In this document: positions 16,347 to 24,923 of the stretch, piece after piece | Layout: each line of letters opens with the position of its first letter | Position numbering within the stretch: the first letter of the stretch is position 1 | NCBI RefSeq assembly: GCF_029269825.1 | Contig: NZ_JARJHU010000001.1 | Location: 248,001 to 312,000 of the forward strand | Length of the DNA: 64,000 bases | DNA from: Pedobacter sp. JY14-1 | GTDB taxonomy: Bacteria; Bacteroidota; Bacteroidia; Sphingobacteriales; Sphingobacteriaceae | Direction: 5' to 3' | Notes under the pieces: model-generated | The model's database searches: none | Told to the model about the DNA's origin: nothing | Seen by the model: only the letters and a program-made list of their open reading frames with translations | Program-made: the position numbers and the translations under genes

Positions 16347-17609
16347 TTAACAGCCGGTTGCGGTCACCTTTTTTACAACTTCCTCCGCACTGAGCAGCGC
16401 GGCTTCCACGGTTCCCGAAAATTCGCCTTCGTACAGGGCTTCACCTGCAAAAAAGAGGGTTCCTGCTACCGGCTTGTTCATCTGGCTGCGTGCAGCACTG
16501 GTCTCTGGTGTCGGGTAGCTGTATGCACCCGCGAAACAAGGCTGCTGCTGCCAGTTGGTGATATGGATGGCCTTTATATTGAGCCTGAGCTTATTGAGCG
16601 GCTGACCGAACAGTGCTGCAATGGACAACATGGCCATGTCCCGGAGTACGGTCTCGGGATGGGCAGAGAGTGCGCTGGCCCGGGTTCCTCCTGCCCAGCC
16701 TGTAAGCACATTACTGCTGAAGGGATGTTGTGTCCACCAGGTAGGAAATGGCTGATCGCCCAGGAAGAATGCATCGTCCGGTTTCCAGACAGGTTCCCTG
16801 AAGGCCACTGCGGCCTTAATGACTGCACCAAACCCGATATTCCGGGCCGCCTCTGTATATTCATTGATGGAGGGTGAAAAGAGGATGCTGTTGGGATTAT
16901 TTGGCTGCAATGCACTGACCGGCACGGTAATGACCGCTCTTTGCGCCCGATATGAACGCCCGTCAAGGGTAAAGGCAGTAACCGATCCGGGACTCCAGGT
17001 CAGTTGTTTGACAATGGCATCGGTGATGATCCTTATTCCTTTTTGCTGACACGCCGACTCCAGGTAGGCGACAAGTTTTCCGTATCCGGGTTCGATCTGA
17101 AAGGTCTGTTCCCCTGCGGACCATTCCCTGTAAAGGGCTTTGATACTGACCCGTTCCGGATCGGCAACGTCAAACCCTTCCGCATAGCGCCGGGCCTCGG
17201 TATTCAGCTCCTCATGGGCAGGATCACCAAAGTGTTCATTGAGGAAGGCCCCCAGCGGCTGGTCCTGTGGAACCGAACCCATCTTTTCCAGCAGCTCATC
17301 CCAGCCGGTCACCATTTCTTCAGCGGGAATCAACGACTGGTCGCGGAACCGGTACATCTTACCTTCCACTTCCCTGAAGCGCGCACCTGCTTTTCTGAGC
17401 AGGGAAAAACTCATGGTGGCATTGCCATGCACAAATTCAGCTCCTTCCTTGACCACTTCGTCGAAGCCGGGGCGATGGGTATCCAGGATACGGCCTCCGA
17501 GACGGTTGCTGCCCTCAAGCAGGGTCACTTCGCAACCGGCAGAGAGTTGCAGGGCCGTGTAAAGGCCGGATATACCGCCACCGATAATGAGTACGTGCTG
17601 CTTTTCCAT
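16347..17609 (-). CDS. Flavin-containing amine oxidase family protein
   Basis: About 420 residues from ATG at 17609, chosen so that MEKQHVLIIGGGISGLYTAL places the FAD-binding GxGxxG loop at the N-terminus. The upstream in-frame start adds only six residues. The family motifs are LLEGSNRLGGRI (second FAD contact), VKEGAEFVHG and the C-terminal FAGEALYEGEFSGTVEAALLSAEEV. It oxidises amines or related substrates with O2. The substrate cannot be told and the closest relatives are MAO/putrescine-oxidase-like. The start lies 60 bases from the divergent antiporter gene, so promoters are shared. Cytoplasmic. Confidence 0.9.
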   Translation of the reverse strand: MEKQHVLIIGGGISGLYTALQLSAGCEVTLLEGSNRLGGRILDTHRPGFDEVVKEGAEFVHGNATMSFSLLRKAGARFREVEGKMYRFRDQSLIPAEEMVTGWDELLEKMGSVPQDQPLGAFLNEHFGDPAHEELNTEARRYAEGFDVADPERVSIKALYREWSAGEQTFQIEPGYGKLVAYLESACQQKGIRIITDAIVKQLTWSPGSVTAFTLDGRSYRAQRAVITVPVSALQPNNPNSILFSPSINEYTEAARNIGFGAVIKAAVAFREPVWKPDDAFFLGDQPFPTWWTQHPFSSNVLTGWAGGTRASALSAHPETVLRDMAMLSIAALFGQPLNKLRLNIKAIHITNWQQQPCFAGAYSYPTPETSAARSQMNKPVAGTLFFAGEALYEGEFSGTVEAALLSAEEVVKKVTATGC

Positions 17610-17668
17610 GATCGCCAAAATTAACATTTAAGGCTTCGGTCTTGTTTTTAAACCGTTATTTTTACGGG

Positions 17669-19273
17669 ATGATACATGAAAACCTGCTCCTTATCCTGGC
17701 TTTGTTCTTTGCCATGGCGATGCTTTACCTGCTGAGCCAGCGCTGGAAGATCTCTTTTCCGATCTTCCTGGTGATCGGCGGACTGGCCATCAGCCTGATT
17801 CCGGGAATGCCGGTGATCAGTATAGACCCGGATCTGGTTTTCCTCATCTTTCTGCCGCCGTTGCTTTTCGAAGCCGCCTGGTATACTTCCTGGAACGATT
17901 TCTGGAAGTGGAAGCGTTCCATTGGTTTACTTGGCTTCGGACTGGTACTGATCACTTCGCTGGCCATCGCTTATTTTTCGGTAAGCATCGTACCCGGCTT
18001 TACACTGGCCCTGGGCTTCCTGCTGGGCGGGGTGATCTCGCCCCCCGATGCAGTGGCTGCTACTTCGGTATTGAAGGGCGTGAACATGCCGAAGCGCGGA
18101 CTGACCATACTGGAGGGCGAAAGCCTGGTGAACGATGCCGCATCGCTGACGGTGTTCCGTTTTGCGCTTGCGGCCATATTGACGGGGCAGTTCGTACTGC
18201 AGAAGGCCGTTACAAATTTCTTTATACTTTCGGCAATGGGCATCATGGTTGGCCTGGTGATTGCACACGTGCTTTATTTTATCCTGAGGTATTGGGCAAA
18301 ATCGTCGAACATTACGACACCGATCACCCTGATTGCCCCTTACCTGATGTATATCGTGGCGGAACAGTTCCATTGGTCGGGTGTACTTGCCGTAGTGAGC
18401 GGCGGGTTGTTCCTTTCCTTCCGCTCCCACGACTTTATGAATTACCATACGCGGTTGCAGGCCAAGGAGGTCTGGGCTACACTGGGCTTTTTGCTGAACG
18501 GCTTTGTCTTTATCCTGATCGGCCTGGAGCTGCCGGTGATCGTAGCCGGACTGGAAGATTATTCCATGGAGGAAGCGATCAGGTATGCGCTGATCATCAG
18601 TGCCATCGTCATTATCGTGCGGATCGTGATGGTCTATGTGGCGGCTTTTCTGCCAAGAATGCTTTCTGCAGGTGTACGCAGAAGAGAAACCAGCCCGGGC
18701 CTGAAGCTGCCCTTCATTATCGGCTGGGCGGGCATGCGCGGGGTGGTATCGCTCGCTTCTGCGCTGGCCATTCCGCTGACGCTTAATAACGGAGCGCCTT
18801 TCCCCCACCGCAACCTGATCCTGTTCATTACGTTTATTGTCATTTTAATTACCCTTGTTTTTCAGGGGCTTACCCTTCCGCTTTTCCTGAAATGGCTGAA
18901 GGTGGAGGAAATGGACGACCACATACCGGAAGACGAGCAGATCGATGCGATCCGTTTGCAGCTGGCCAGGGAATGCGTGCAGTACCTGGATGATAAATAC
19001 ACGGAGGAAATGCGTCAGTTTGAGACCATTGCCCGCATCAAGGAGCAACTGGAACGGAGCATCAGGGCTTCGGAACGGATGACCATTGAGCAGTCACAGC
19101 GCGAGGAAGTGGGCTCGGTAAGGAAACTGTACAGGGAGATCATGCTGGAGCTGATCTCCCTGCGCAGGGCGGGACTGGGCCGCATCCGGGCAGCAAAGAC
19201 TTACGACCACGAGGTCTTGCGGGATATGGAGGAAAACCTCGACCTGGAAGAAGCCCGGCTAAACAAACACTAA
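17669..19273 (+). CDS. CPA1 family Na+/H+ antiporter
   Basis: About 534 residues from ATG at 17669; an in-frame TTG 27 bases upstream is less likely. It has 11-12 membrane spans (residues 3-405) and a C-terminal cytoplasmic helical region of about 110 residues. The conserved ion-site motifs are GGVISPPDAVAATSVLKG and EGESLVNDAASLTVFRFALA. GWAGMRGVVSLASALAIPL is the typical late CPA1 block. It exchanges Na+ for H+ at the inner membrane in pH and salt homeostasis. It overlaps the convergent receptor gene by 4 bases. Confidence 0.95.
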   Translation: MIHENLLLILALFFAMAMLYLLSQRWKISFPIFLVIGGLAISLIPGMPVISIDPDLVFLIFLPPLLFEAAWYTSWNDFWKWKRSIGLLGFGLVLITSLAIAYFSVSIVPGFTLALGFLLGGVISPPDAVAATSVLKGVNMPKRGLTILEGESLVNDAASLTVFRFALAAILTGQFVLQKAVTNFFILSAMGIMVGLVIAHVLYFILRYWAKSSNITTPITLIAPYLMYIVAEQFHWSGVLAVVSGGLFLSFRSHDFMNYHTRLQAKEVWATLGFLLNGFVFILIGLELPVIVAGLEDYSMEEAIRYALIISAIVIIVRIVMVYVAAFLPRMLSAGVRRRETSPGLKLPFIIGWAGMRGVVSLASALAIPLTLNNGAPFPHRNLILFITFIVILITLVFQGLTLPLFLKWLKVEEMDDHIPEDEQIDAIRLQLARECVQYLDDKYTEEMRQFETIARIKEQLERSIRASERMTIEQSQREEVGSVRKLYREIMLELISLRRAGLGRIRAAKTYDHEVLRDMEENLDLEEARLNKH

Positions 19274-21486
19274 TTCTTCACCCGGTCCTTCTCACTTTCC
19301 GCACCGTTGGCCTCGTGTTTCCTGAGGCCGGTTATGGCCTTACCGAAACGATAACTCAGGGAAATCACTGCTGTACGTGTATCGCTGAGGTTGCGGTAGC
19401 TGGCCCTGGTACCCGCCAGGTTGTTGATGTCTCCGCCCCCGGCAAACGTATAGAAAATGTCGTTGACGACCAGGCTGGCGGAAGTGCTGGCAGAAAACTT
19501 CCTGGAAACGGATGCGGTGACTTTGCCCCTGCGTGTTGAGACGAACTGGGCACTGGTGACCCGGCTCTGGTAGCCGCCCTCGGCCTGAAGCGTCCAGTCT
19601 TTGGGAAGCCTGAACTGGAATACTGGCCTTACAAAGAAATAGGTTCCTTTATTGTCCAGCCTGCCGTTGTAAAAATCGCTGATGGTATGGATCTGCACCG
19701 CGTTGGCGTAAAACTGGAAATTGAGCCATTTGGCCAGGTCAACGTTGGTGTTGGTAAAAATGCCTTTGGAGACCTGCTTGTCCAGGTTGCCCGGACGGCT
19801 GTAGTAAATACCGTCCCGGATCTCAATGGTTTCCCGGATGCCGGCGGTTTGATAGCTGTAGTTGAGTGAAGCATTGAAGTGCTTCCAGCGGTAGGCCAGT
19901 TCCAGGTTGTGATTGTAGGATGCCTTCAGGAAGGGATTTCCGGTATAGAACGTAAACTTATCGAGCGGAGCAACGAAGGGGTTCAGGTCCTGGTAGTATG
20001 GCCGGTCTACGCGCTTGCTGTACCCGAAGTTCAGGCTGCTGCCGCCGGCACTGTCCAGTTTGTATTGCAGGAAGAAGGTGGGAAACAGGCTGGCATAACT
20101 GCGGTTGAACGAGGAATCGCTTCGGAGCGCATTGCCGAGCTGGTGGCCCCTGGAACTGGTATGCTCAAAACGCAGCCCTGCCTGTATGGAAATACGCCCA
20201 AAATCCTTATCGGCATTGAGGTAGCCGGCACTGATCTGCTCCCGGTAAAGAAAGTGGTTGGTTTTATCGTAGTCTGGCCGGGTAATGCCGGAGACGGTAA
20301 TATCATAATCGGCAGCATTGTCGGTCTTAGTGATACTGGTCTTCAATCCTGCCGAATATTTGAGCGTCTTGGAAAGTACTTTGCTGAAATCTGTTTTCAG
20401 GGAATAGATGTCAATACCTGAAAAGAGCGCGCCGCGCAGCAGGTCCCTGGAAGATATGGAGCCATCGGGCAGGTAACCGGTGTTGTCGAAGCGCTGGTGG
20501 TTACGGTCCTCGTAGCGTACATAATCGGCATCGGCGGTCAGTTCGGTACCTTCCTTGTCGAAACGGTGCCGGTAGTTGAGGTTGGCGCTGCCATTGCGGA
20601 AGCGTAGCTTTTCATTGTTCCAGGCCACAATGCTCGAATCCAGCGCACCCTGAGGCGCAAATACATTACTGACATTGTGTACGTTTTCACTGCCGGGATT
20701 CAGCAGTCCGTTAAAGCCAATGCCCAGGGTGCTTTTTTCGGACAAATAATAATCTGCACCCAGCCTGCCGTTATAATTGGAATTGCGCCGCCGGATAAAG
20801 GAGTTTTGCAGGAAATCGCCTGTGGGCTGCCCTTCCTGGCCAAAAAAATGACGTTCAAGATCAAGGTCGTTGAAGCCATTGGCGGTATTGTAACTGAAAT
20901 TGCCGAAGACGTTGAGTTTGTTTTGCCGGAAGTCGAAATTGAGCCCGTTATTGGTCTTGCCGTAAATGCCTTGTGAATAGCCAAGGCTCAGGCTGCCGTT
21001 GAAACCGGGTGTCTTGTTTCGCTTGAGCCGGATGTTGATGATACCGCCCCCACCCGCGGCATCATACCGGGCAGGCGGATTGCTCATCAGCTCTACCACG
21101 TCGATGGATGAGGCGGTGATGGAACGCAGGTAGCTTTCCAGGGCCGTTCCGGACAGATAGGTTGGCTTGTCGTTGATGTAGATGGTCACCCCGGCCTTTC
21201 CCTGCAGGCTGATGTTTGCGTCCTGTTCGACAATGACGCCGGGCGATTGCCCCAGCACATCGAGTGCGGTGCCACCGGCGGCGCTCATCAGTGCATCGGC
21301 ATTGACAATGGTGCGGTCGACCTTGTGGACCAGGACGGGCTTGCGCGTGCTGATCTTTACTTCTTTCAGCAATTTGGTTGTGTCGGATTTTGCGGTATCC
21401 GGTTTACCGGGCAGGCTCTGTGCCTGCGCAAAAGTAAGGGCAATAGTTGTCCAGGCCGCTAAAAAAGCGGCAATTTTAAGCGTCAT
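19270..21486 (-). CDS. TonB-dependent receptor-like outer-membrane protein (OMP_b-brl)
   Basis: 738 residues. A signal peptide (1-22, ending FAQAQ) is followed by a plug domain (LLKEVKISTRKPVLVHKVDRT to VVELMSNPPARYDAAGGGGIINI) and a 22-strand-type barrel ending VISLSYRFGKAI. It lacks the carboxypeptidase-regulatory domain of the receptor at 4811. Third gene of an operon with BlaI and the M56 protease (12 bases after the latter). In Bacteroidota such BlaI-M56-receptor groups are frequent. A ligand is not known. Confidence 0.88.
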   Translation of the reverse strand: MTLKIAAFLAAWTTIALTFAQAQSLPGKPDTAKSDTTKLLKEVKISTRKPVLVHKVDRTIVNADALMSAAGGTALDVLGQSPGVIVEQDANISLQGKAGVTIYINDKPTYLSGTALESYLRSITASSIDVVELMSNPPARYDAAGGGGIINIRLKRNKTPGFNGSLSLGYSQGIYGKTNNGLNFDFRQNKLNVFGNFSYNTANGFNDLDLERHFFGQEGQPTGDFLQNSFIRRRNSNYNGRLGADYYLSEKSTLGIGFNGLLNPGSENVHNVSNVFAPQGALDSSIVAWNNEKLRFRNGSANLNYRHRFDKEGTELTADADYVRYEDRNHQRFDNTGYLPDGSISSRDLLRGALFSGIDIYSLKTDFSKVLSKTLKYSAGLKTSITKTDNAADYDITVSGITRPDYDKTNHFLYREQISAGYLNADKDFGRISIQAGLRFEHTSSRGHQLGNALRSDSSFNRSYASLFPTFFLQYKLDSAGGSSLNFGYSKRVDRPYYQDLNPFVAPLDKFTFYTGNPFLKASYNHNLELAYRWKHFNASLNYSYQTAGIRETIEIRDGIYYSRPGNLDKQVSKGIFTNTNVDLAKWLNFQFYANAVQIHTISDFYNGRLDNKGTYFFVRPVFQFRLPKDWTLQAEGGYQSRVTSAQFVSTRRGKVTASVSRKFSASTSASLVVNDIFYTFAGGGDINNLAGTRASYRNLSDTRTAVISLSYRFGKAITGLRKHEANGAESEKDRVKN

Positions 21487-21498
21487 AAGGTTATGGGT

Positions 21499-23115
21499 TT
21501 AAGGTTTTACTTCCGTTTCGGTATCGTAATTATAGTACAGCGTCCAGCTGTTGCTGCCCACCTGGGGAACGTGCCGCGCTTTGTACCTGGAGAATATTTC
21601 CGGACTCTGGCGCTGTCCGTTAATGATCATTTCTTTTTCATTGAGCTTGAAGGAAACATTTTGGTCATCCGGACTGACCAGCCCTTCATCGATCAGTTGC
21701 TTCAGTACCTTTTCGCCAATGGTTGGGGTTTTGGGCTGATAATCGTTGTCGCCCGCCTTGTAGGCAATGGGTGTTAGGGGCGTTTGGGGCTTAAGGGGCT
21801 CTTCAGCCACAGGCTGCACGCTGCCCTGGCGGACCGATAGGGCAGCGACAGGTTGCAGTTTGGACTGGCGGGCAGAAATCGGGCTCAGCGGGTGAATAGC
21901 AACAGTATCCTTATCTGCTTCTGAAGTAATCTTCGGTGCATTCTTTTCCGGCACTTCTCCAGGGGTTTCCGTTTTAGAATGGCTCACCGTTGTACTGCGG
22001 ACGGTGATGGTTCTTTTGGCAGACGGCGCCGCTTGCTGAAGCGCGGATACCGCAGCGGGTGCTGCAGGCTTCCCGACGGGCCGCTTCCAGGAAAAGGAAA
22101 CGGTGAGCAATACAGTGGACAGTACCATGATCAGCAGCACCAGCCGGTCACGTACGTTCAGGTTGGCCTGATCTCCTGATACGATGCGTTTCACCCGGTG
22201 GAGCAAGCCATACTTCCGGCTGCCCATTCCGGCAAAGGCCATGGCATAAGGCAGGCCTGCGCCTGTTTGTTCTTCACAGAATACCAGCGCTTCAATGTAA
22301 GCGGCCTTGCTGCCCGAATGGGCCACGGCCAGGTCGTCGCAACAGTTTTCACGCTCGGCGCGCACCATCCCCGAGATCCACAGCACGGCGGGATTGAAAA
22401 AGAAGATGATTTCCAGCAGGCTCTGCATGAGGTTAACCAGGTAATCCCGCCTGAGGATATGTGCCAGCTCGTGCAGGAGAATAGCCTCGATGCCCTGCGG
22501 GGGCAAGGCTGTAAGCATGCCTGCGGGCAGCAATACCAGGGGCTTTAAATGGCCGATGACCATGGGCACTTTCGCAAGGCCCGATTCGGCCAGCCTGACA
22601 GTCGCTGTCAGCCCCAGCCGGACAGCGAGCCCGTCAAGACGCCCCTGCCAGTCGGCACCGGGATAGGCGATCTTCCTGGTCCTGAGCCCGTGCAGGTGGT
22701 AAAGACCTGCGGTAAGCTGCAGCATTCGGAGGAGAACGATGAGCAGCCAGCCGGTAACGATGAATTCTGCATGGGCGTTTAGGTAGTCAAGCAGGCGGAA
22801 CAAGCCGGTATCTGCATTCAACTTCCCTGCATAGGCAAAGTCAGTTATCCCTGCATTTGCGCTACCCGAAACGATCGCATGCTGGCCGGCGGCCGGCTGA
22901 CCAATGGTGCTGCCTGTACGGTGCTTTTCCAGGCTGATCAGAAAGGTGGCCGCGGCAGACACCGCGAACAGCAACAGCGAAGCGACCAGCAAACGGTAGC
23001 GCAGGGCAGCGCCTGAACGTCTGGTGGTCAGCGTAATGACCACACCTGCTGCTGCAAGTAGGGCGCCCTGCCAGAAGGAATGCAGGATCATATCGTATAG
23101 GGCCTTGAGTTCCAT
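21499..23115 (-). CDS. M56 family membrane metallopeptidase (BlaR1/MecR1-like)
   Basis: 538 residues with four membrane spans (about 11-30, 42-61, 116-135, 226-245). The zinc motif HELAH at residues 215-219 lies in EAILLHELAHILRRDY, followed by RAERENCCDDLAV, the third-ligand region. The C-terminal 200 residues are a Pro/Ala-rich periplasmic tail, not a penicillin-binding domain. The family relays an outside signal by cleaving a cytoplasmic BlaI repressor, whose gene is 28 bases upstream. The tail differs from BlaR1, so the signal is probably not a beta-lactam. Confidence 0.92.
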   Translation of the reverse strand: MELKALYDMILHSFWQGALLAAAGVVITLTTRRSGAALRYRLLVASLLLFAVSAAATFLISLEKHRTGSTIGQPAAGQHAIVSGSANAGITDFAYAGKLNADTGLFRLLDYLNAHAEFIVTGWLLIVLLRMLQLTAGLYHLHGLRTRKIAYPGADWQGRLDGLAVRLGLTATVRLAESGLAKVPMVIGHLKPLVLLPAGMLTALPPQGIEAILLHELAHILRRDYLVNLMQSLLEIIFFFNPAVLWISGMVRAERENCCDDLAVAHSGSKAAYIEALVFCEEQTGAGLPYAMAFAGMGSRKYGLLHRVKRIVSGDQANLNVRDRLVLLIMVLSTVLLTVSFSWKRPVGKPAAPAAVSALQQAAPSAKRTITVRSTTVSHSKTETPGEVPEKNAPKITSEADKDTVAIHPLSPISARQSKLQPVAALSVRQGSVQPVAEEPLKPQTPLTPIAYKAGDNDYQPKTPTIGEKVLKQLIDEGLVSPDDQNVSFKLNEKEMIINGQRQSPEIFSRYKARHVPQVGSNSWTLYYNYDTETEVKP

Positions 23116-23143
23116 ATCGGGATTCGGTTAGGTGATGAAGTGT

Positions 23144-23533
23144 TTATCCAAGCTTTTTTAAGATTTCCCTGATCTCATCGAGTTCCTGGGCTGAGGTTTT
23201 TCGGTTGCCCAGCAGCTGCATGACGAGCTTGCTGGCGGAGCCTTTATAGAGCGTATCGACAAAGCGGTCCAGTAACTGTGATTTGGTCTGCTGTTCCTCT
23301 TCGGCTACGGAGTAGATATGCTTCATCTGGCTTTCGTCCCTGAGCAGGATGCCCTTCTCTGCCATGATCTGCATGAGCTTGAGCGTAGTGGTATAGTTTA
23401 CGTCCTTCTGTTTGAGCAGTTCGTCGTTGACCTGGCGTACCGTAGACGGACCGGTTTCCCACAATACCTGCAGAATTTCCAGCTCCGATTTGGTCGGTTC
23501 TAAAGACCTCTCCTTGGTTTCATTCTTTTTCAT
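23144..23533 (-). CDS. BlaI/MecI/CopY family repressor, in frame with an upstream hydrolase
   Basis: About 129 residues counted from the internal ATG at 23533. It has the winged helix LEPTKSELEILQVLWETG, VNYTTTLKLMQIMAEKGIL and a C-terminal dimerisation region with ELDEIREILKKLG. BlaI proteins repress their own operon and are cleaved on signal from the M56 protease, here encoded next. No stop separates it from the upstream glycoside hydrolase frame, so a 572-residue fusion is readable. An exported hydrolase carrying a cytoplasmic repressor makes little sense. The operator palindrome and promoter just upstream of 23533 support a separate protein. Confidence 0.85.
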   Translation of the reverse strand: MKKNETKERSLEPTKSELEILQVLWETGPSTVRQVNDELLKQKDVNYTTTLKLMQIMAEKGILLRDESQMKHIYSVAEEEQQTKSQLLDRFVDTLYKGSASKLVMQLLGNRKTSAQELDEIREILKKLG

Positions 23534-23537
23534 GAAA

Positions 23538-23567
23538 CTAAGGTAGGAAACTTTTCGTACGAAACAA
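23538..23567 (-). promoter_or_regulatory. BlaI operon promoter with operator TTTCGTACGAAA
   Basis: On the minus strand: TTG (23565-23567), 19 bases, then TACCTTAG (23538-23545), a near-consensus -7. The perfect 12-bp palindrome TTTCGTACGAAA (23553-23564) fills the spacer, an ideal place for BlaI binding. The -7 ends only 4 bases before the BlaI ATG, so the transcript would be almost leaderless. The -7 assignment is tentative; the palindrome is certain. Confidence 0.65.
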
Positions 23568-23578
23568 GGAATATGTTT

Positions 23579-24862
23579 ATTTTTTTTCGGCGGTGGCGGT
23601 GGCACGCTTGTGAAGGGTACCTGCTTACGCAGCATTTTGCCCGCATAGCCTGATAAATAAAGGTAATAGTCTGAGGGAATGTCGTCCTCGAAGGTGACGA
23701 AAGTGCTGGCCCCGACCGGCGGGTTTTTGGAGATCTTGAAAATAGCCGTGCCTTCGTCGATCTCGTCAAACATGGCGACATAAAGCATTCCGGCCTGGTT
23801 GCGGACCGCGCTGCTGATCTGCTTCCAGAAGAACCGTCCCCTATCTCGCGGGATCTGGTTGGATGGGGCGCGTGGATTCATGTTGTGCCAGCTGAATCCC
23901 GGAAAGACTACTCCTACATAGTCCAGCCCATTGGTTTTGCACCAGGCGATGTCGTCCTTCTGGACCGCAGCATACCGCTCATAGGTTTTGTCGTCGCTGT
24001 AACGTCCTATGGTCCAGGGATGGACGATATCTGCGCGCTTGATGACCTCGTGCAGGTAGGGGTCTTTCTGGGTGTCGTTCCCGAATTCGCGCCAGTAGGT
24101 CGGTACGCCCAGCATCACCGAACACCCGCCGTAGACCGGATCATTCTTGAGGAAATCGATCATCTTCGCCACATCTTTCAGGGTGTATTTGCGGTTGTCA
24201 TTGAAACCAACGCCCCAAAGTACGACCAGCGGCTTACCATTATGGTACAGGTAGCTTTGCCGGTCGCCCCGTGCGGTTACCTTCATGCTGTCGACCAGGT
24301 TCTTCCAGTCGTTAATGAGCACCGGTACGTCTACGCTGTCCCGGCAGCCGGACAAATCGTACATGACCGAAATGGCCCGGCCGCATTCTTCTGCATATTT
24401 CAGGGCATTGCCAAGTACGGTATTGAAGTGATGACGGCCTGACCTGCCCCTGATCTCGGCGACGAAACGCTGCATAAAGACGCCATCTATGCCGTATTCC
24501 TTCATCCAGCGGAAGTGGGTCTGTATGGTCGAGGCGTCGTGTGCGCTCGTGAGATACGCGGGGCTGCCATCGGCATGTTTGAATGCAGTTGCGTATACTT
24601 TGGGTTGTTCGCTTACATCGGGCCAGAGGTCTACATTGGTGCTTCCGGGCTCGAACTTGCCGCGGGACTGGTAATGGTACCATCCCCTGCCCGCTCCATC
24701 GTCCGGTGTATTGTGCCAGCCCTGGTAGCCCGCCATCAGCAGGCCTTTATAACTGGTGAACCGCGAGGTCTTGCTGTGTTTGCGCTGCGCGGCCAGCTCT
24801 TGGGTGCAGCAAAAGAATATCAAAAGACCGCACAATAAATAACGTTGGTTCAGGAGGTTCAT
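23579..24862 (-). CDS. Exported GH71/GH99-like glycoside hydrolase
   Basis: The signal peptide MNLLNQRYLLCGLLIFFCCTQELAAQ (1-26) is followed by a TIM-barrel-like domain. The GH99-like motifs are GLLMAGYQGWHNTPDDG, YGIDGVFMQRFVAE, GKPLVVLWGVGF, YVGVVFPGFSWHNM and MLYVAMFDEIDEGTAIFK, about 425 residues. It should cleave a polysaccharide in the periplasm or at the surface; substrate unknown. The end is uncertain. At an A8 run (minus strand, 23580-23587) the frame passes without a stop into BlaI. One more A would give KKK then TAA at 23579, the natural-looking end after PPPPP. I end the entry there for that reason. It is third in a row with GH78-like and GH127 genes. Confidence 0.8.
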
Positions 24863-24923
24863 TGGTGTCGTTTTGGATCAAAGAAACAGCGGACCGCTTA
24901 AAATTTGATTAATAAATCACTAA

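Noticed and set aside
23144..24862. One real 572-residue hydrolase-repressor protein
   Set aside because: The repressor has its own start, promoter and operator, and a one-base change at A8 restores a stop. Recorded as a finding instead.
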